DNA of 64,000 nt from Mycolicibacterium vinylchloridicum (lineage in GTDB: Bacteria > Actinomycetota > Actinomycetes > Mycobacteriales > Mycobacteriaceae), in the NCBI RefSeq assembly GCF_013404075.1, contig NZ_JACBJQ010000020.1:1-64000 (forward strand), written 5' to 3'. Under the pieces are notes generated by a model, which saw only the letters and a list, made by a program, of their open reading frames with translations, did no database searches and was not told the origin of the DNA. The first letter of the stretch is position 1, and every line of letters begins with the position of its first letter. The translations under genes were made by a program, and so were the position numbers. Below, piece by piece: positions 62,601-64,000 of the stretch.

Positions 62601-62908
62601 CCTGGCGTTCCCGGCGAGCCGGGGACGCTCGCCGGTGGCACCCGGATGCTGCCCGGCACGGTCGCGGGCGGAATCGGGCCACCGGCGGTGGGCGGGTTGT
62701 TGGTGAAGATCGAGTTCGACGTGCCGGGAATGCCCTGCGACAGGTCCGGCGGCGTGGTCAGGCCCTGATGAAGGATGCCCATGCACGGCACACCTGGGCT
62801 GCCGAAATCGGCAACCGCACGGGGGCTGAACAGTGGAGCAGTCCAGAAAAACCCCGCAGTCGCCATGGCGGTGACCGCCGCCACGCGAGAGCTGGTCCGC
62901 GACATCAT
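59681..62908 (-). CDS. Giant Pro/Gly/Val-rich secreted repeat protein
   Basis: This is a 1075-residue protein. A Sec signal peptide (SSRVAAVTAMATAGFFWTAPLFSPRAVA) is followed by a short conserved-looking head (DFGSPGVPCMGILHQGLTTPPDLSQGIPG) and then about 850 residues of TPPAAVPGTPG-type low complexity with tandem 19-residue units. The last 90 residues are unique (TMAQGVATLLTPPQLTIPGIPGFGIPLPSTISTPRDLLCVGTGWSA). Two Cys flank the repeats. It resembles the mycobacterial Pro/Gly/Val-rich secreted proteins such as Rv1435c but is several times longer. It is probably exported to the envelope and extended, elastin-like. A 905-codon antisense frame is a composition artefact. Confidence 0.85.
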   Translation of the reverse strand: MMSRTSSRVAAVTAMATAGFFWTAPLFSPRAVADFGSPGVPCMGILHQGLTTPPDLSQGIPGTSNSIFTNNPPTAGGPIPPATVPGSIRVPPASVPGSPGTPGTGGVTVPPASVPGAPGTSVTRNIPTPPAAVPGTPPGGGGGGIPTPPAGVPGTPPGGGGGGIPTPPAGVPGTPPGGGGGGIPTPPAGVPGTPPGGGGGGIPTPPGGVPSAPVNDAAGVPAGGAGGAPAPVAGAPGGLPGGGEGGAPVAQAAAGLPGGGDAGAGSGGGAGGAGAPVADAAGALPAGGGDAGAPISDANGLVPPPAAAVPAAPLADASGATPAPPAAAPPAGIPGGGALPPGPPAAVPPGELPGGGGFPGTPPAEVPPGGLPGGGGVPGTPPAGVPGGELPGGGGVPGTPPAAVPGGELPETVVTPPVPPAAVPGGELPGGGGTPPAPPAAVPGGEVPAEIVTPPAEVPGVPGGGNNLSLNTPGLPPAAVPGNVINDASGTLPPPGASIPGVPTPGGMLNVPGTPPITLPGVPSAASTPGIVTPPAAVPGGPGVPLNVGVPGTPAALPPTPGTPGMEIPPTPPTVIPGTPGTPGVEELSTPPAAVPGTPGGGTGGGLPTPPAAVPGTPGGNVVETGSTPPAGIPGTPGEVGGGGLPTPPGAVPGTPGEVGGGGLPTPPGAVPGTPGEVGGGGLPTPPAAVPGGPGGGGGAGVPTPPAGVPGVPVGDGGGIPGPAGVPAAPVTDNAGAAVPAAALSDSSGTAGAPLAAAGVPGAGAGAGGAVGAPVADASGVVAPSAGVPAEAIAAAAAGVPAPPAAAALPAAAVDGGGAGVPTPPAAAPPGLVPGGGGVPGTPPAAVPPGGIPGGGGVPGTPPGVVPPGGIPGGGGVPGTPPGVVPPGGIPGGGGVPGTPPASVPGVPFTNDVVTPGTPPAAVPGGPGGGGGGGIPTPPAATPGTPGNNRGATPPTPPTVLPGGPGGYIGPQPGGLGSLIPAAPISDAAGTLPTPPAQLFGTMAQGVATLLTPPQLTIPGIPGFGIPLPSTISTPRDLLCVGTGWSAKKSGTESGAPAGAILGTELPPANRWFGD
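60207..60434 (-). repeat. 57-bp tandem repeat array C (about 4 copies)
   Basis: Units begin at 60207, 60264, 60321 and 60378 (GGCGGAGTACCGGG, last copy diverged). They lie in the repeat-rich secreted gene; each is 19 codons. Confidence 0.85.
60849..61019 (-). repeat. 57-bp tandem repeat array B (3 copies)
   Basis: Units begin at 60849, 60906 and 60963 and are nearly identical. On the coding strand they read VPGTPGEVGGGGLPTPPGA (19 residues). Confidence 0.9.
61707..61877 (-). repeat. 57-bp tandem repeat array D (3 diverged copies)
   Basis: Units begin at 61707, 61764 and 61821, with more substitutions than in arrays A and B. Confidence 0.75.
62292..62519 (-). repeat. 57-bp tandem repeat array A (4 copies)
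   Basis: Units begin at 62292, 62349, 62406 and 62463; copies two and three are almost identical. On the coding strand the unit is GVPGTPPGGGGGGIPTPPA. Confidence 0.9.
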
Positions 62909-63061
62909 TTCCCCGTTTCTATGAAAGGCCTGTGCAGAAACTACAGACGTGTAAGTAAGGGAACGGCGGGGCCATCCTGGCGGTTACCGAACTGTTGCGA
63001 AGCAGTGCTGATGCGGTTACACCGCCGACAATTTCCTAACGCAAATAGGCGCTCAAGTGCG

Positions 63062-63083
63062 GCTTGCCGCGTACGCGGCAAGC
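63062..63083. terminator. 22-bp perfect palindrome
   Basis: GCTTGCCGC, central GTAC and GCGGCAAGC form a perfect palindrome. It lies 24 bp after the 3' end of the tRNA-Cys-like sequence on the minus strand and upstream of the repeat-protein gene, so it is probably the terminator of the tRNA/DUF899 transcript. No U-tract is present. Confidence 0.5.
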
Positions 63084-63106
63084 GAGGCCACCGAAATCAA
63101 GATCAG

Positions 63107-63171
63107 AGCGAGTGACGGGATTCGAACCCGCGTAACCGGCTTTGCAGGCCGGTGCCTAGCCACTCAGCCGG
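63107..63171 (-). tRNA. tRNA-Cys(GCA)-like remnant lacking the 5' acceptor strand
   Basis: On the minus strand the D arm (GCTGAGTGGCTAGGC), anticodon arm (CCGGC-CTGCAAA-GCCGG, anticodon GCA), variable loop, T arm (GCGGG-TTCGAAT-CCCGT) and 3' acceptor strand CACTCGC with U73 discriminator are all present. The matching 5' strand GCGAGTG is absent; in its place is the end of the DUF899 gene, whose TGA is at 63173-63175. As it stands the acceptor stem cannot form. It may be a pseudo-tRNA or an attachment-site half left by an integration event. Confidence 0.6.
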
Positions 63172-63172
63172 G

Positions 63173-63937
63173 TCAGTGACACGCTTCCTCGCGCGGAACT
63201 CCCCCGGCCAGCCCGTCCTGCGGCCAGCCCGGCGGCACGTCCTCCCACGCTTCCTGGCGGCCGTAGGGCGTGAGGTCGAGGAAGGGATAGCCGACCGAGG
63301 TGTGGTCGAGCCCTCGGGCATAGGCGGAGTATGTGTGGAACACCTCGTCGCCGCGGCGCAGGAACACACTGGCCCCAGGCATGTCGCCACGCAGCTCCTC
63401 GTCAGTGAAACCGGCGGCGCGCAGCTCTTCGAGTGAGGAGTAGTTGTACTCGATCGGCGCCCTTGCCGGGTCGAGCGTGACATGGAAGTCGTAGGTGAAG
63501 TCGTTGTCGTTCGACGAGTACCACGGGAAGGTCCACCCGTGGCTGTCCCGGTAACGGGCGATGCTCGCGAACGGCGCCCGGGATACGCAGGCCACCGTGA
63601 GATCTCTGCCGTGCAGCAGGGCCAGACTCTGCTCGTTGAACTGAAGGTCGCCTGCGACGGTGCAGCTGGGGCAGCCGGCGTCGACGGCATCTATCCACAT
63701 GAAGTGGTGGATGTAGAGCTGGCTGCGCCCGTCGAACATGTCGATGAGCCTCAGCTCACCGTCTGGACCCTCGAACACATAGTCTTTGTCGATCCTGACC
63801 ATCGGCAACCGCTTGCGCTCGGCGTTGACAGCGTCGCGCAGATGGGTGACCTCGCGCTCCCGCGCGAGCAGCTTCGTTCGGGCAGCGAGCCACTCATGGC
63901 GAGTGGCCACGTCGGGACAAGCGGTCGGCTCGGGCAT
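63173..63937 (-). CDS. DUF899 thioredoxin-like family protein
   Basis: This is a 254-residue protein. The family core is RKRLPMVRIDKDYVFEGPDGELRLIDMFDGRSQLYIHHFMWIDAVDAGCPSCTVAGDLQF, with a CPSC thioredoxin-like motif, followed by HGRDLTVACVSRAPFASIARYRDSHGWTFPWYSS, FNYD-like TYDFHVTLD, and VFHTYSAYARGLDHTSVGYPFLDLTPYGRQEAWEDVPPGWPQ. Many members end in a Trp/His-rich RRHDEY tail; this one ends DGLAGGVPREEACH, right at the tRNA remnant, so its 3' end may be rearranged. ATG 63937 follows GAGGAG. A role in redox chemistry is inferred. Confidence 0.85.
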   Translation of the reverse strand: MPEPTACPDVATRHEWLAARTKLLAREREVTHLRDAVNAERKRLPMVRIDKDYVFEGPDGELRLIDMFDGRSQLYIHHFMWIDAVDAGCPSCTVAGDLQFNEQSLALLHGRDLTVACVSRAPFASIARYRDSHGWTFPWYSSNDNDFTYDFHVTLDPARAPIEYNYSSLEELRAAGFTDEELRGDMPGASVFLRRGDEVFHTYSAYARGLDHTSVGYPFLDLTPYGRQEAWEDVPPGWPQDGLAGGVPREEACH

Positions 63938-63960
63938 ACGGGCTCCTCGAAGTAGGCGAT

Positions 63961-63986
63961 ACACACTAAGACCGCACCGTGTGTCA
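63961..63986 (-). promoter_or_regulatory. Promoter/operator candidate of the DUF899 gene
   Basis: ACACAC (63961-63966) and GTGTGT (63979-63984) form an inverted repeat around 12 bp. On the minus strand TTGACA overlaps its upstream arm (63981-63986). A regulator dimer could bind across this promoter. The window ends before any upstream gene is visible. Confidence 0.4.
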
Positions 63987-64000
63987 AAAGTCATCGCGCC

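Noticed and set aside
60051..62768. 905-codon open frame on the plus strand inside the repeat-rich gene
   Set aside because: The Gly/Pro/Ala/Val codons of the real minus-strand gene are reverse-complementary to similar codons, so stops cannot arise. There is no signal peptide or unique domain on this strand, unlike the minus-strand gene.

Overview
This window comes from a fast-growing mycobacterium (Mycolicibacterium-type). The evidence is high GC content, gene order that runs parallel to the M. tuberculosis Rv1635c-Rv1689 region (from memory), a complete mce gene set, LysX, an LpqH-family remnant, many leaderless -10/start-codon arrangements, and a second rRNA operon placed directly downstream of tyrS, which is the rrnB position of rapid growers. 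All calls are from reading sequence and translations; no database search was run.

Layout. 1-353: leader and promoter of an rRNA operon reading leftward out of the window; the 16S gene itself lies outside. 394-11009: tyrS, mpg, an ABC exporter pair with a TetR regulator, an MGAT-like acyltransferase, a secreted protein with a Trm112-like partner, a large lipase/acyl-CoA-synthetase-like fusion, and an ABC-F protein. 11037-12046: a divergent HxlR regulator and CMD-family protein with a shared palindromic operator. 12047-20464: the arginine operon argC-J-B-D-F-R-G-H on the minus strand, with ATGA/GTGA overlaps from argC to argR and ARG-box-like repeats at its head. 20585-24123: pheS-pheT. 24240-28381: a redox patch (membrane-anchored glutamate-synthase-like flavoprotein, 7Fe-type ferredoxin, phytoene-desaturase-like flavoprotein, divergent TetR).

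28378-35482: a translationally coupled mceABCDEF operon that lacks the usual yrbEA/yrbEB permease genes and has its own promoter region with tandem GTCA-N4-TGAC sites. 35601-41567: rhomboid-like protein, adenylate cyclase, DUF2236 oxygenase-like protein, acyl-CoA dehydrogenase, a decayed winged-helix gene and a GMC oxidoreductase. 41664-43688: tsnR-like methyltransferase, rplT, rpmI, and infC starting at a rare AUC codon behind a hairpin-rich leader. 43975-53718: DUF1844 protein, lysX, esterase fused in frame to a small protein, SDR with a probable CTG start, uvrA, and a metallo-beta-lactamase-fold hydrolase.

53722-63937: accessory-looking stretch with an orphan Imm63-like immunity gene, a frameshifted LpqH-family remnant, a dispanin/DUF2752 pair, CorA, a cAMP-binding-type universal stress protein, a GT39-type mannosyltransferase with a coupled hydrolase, a 1075-residue Pro/Gly/Val-rich secreted protein built on a 57-bp period, a tRNA-Cys remnant without its 5' acceptor strand, and a DUF899 protein. 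Most of the window is ordinary core genome. The most unusual items are the permease-less mce operon, the orphan immunity gene, the 57-bp repeat protein, the broken lipoprotein and tRNA-Cys, and several non-standard translation starts.
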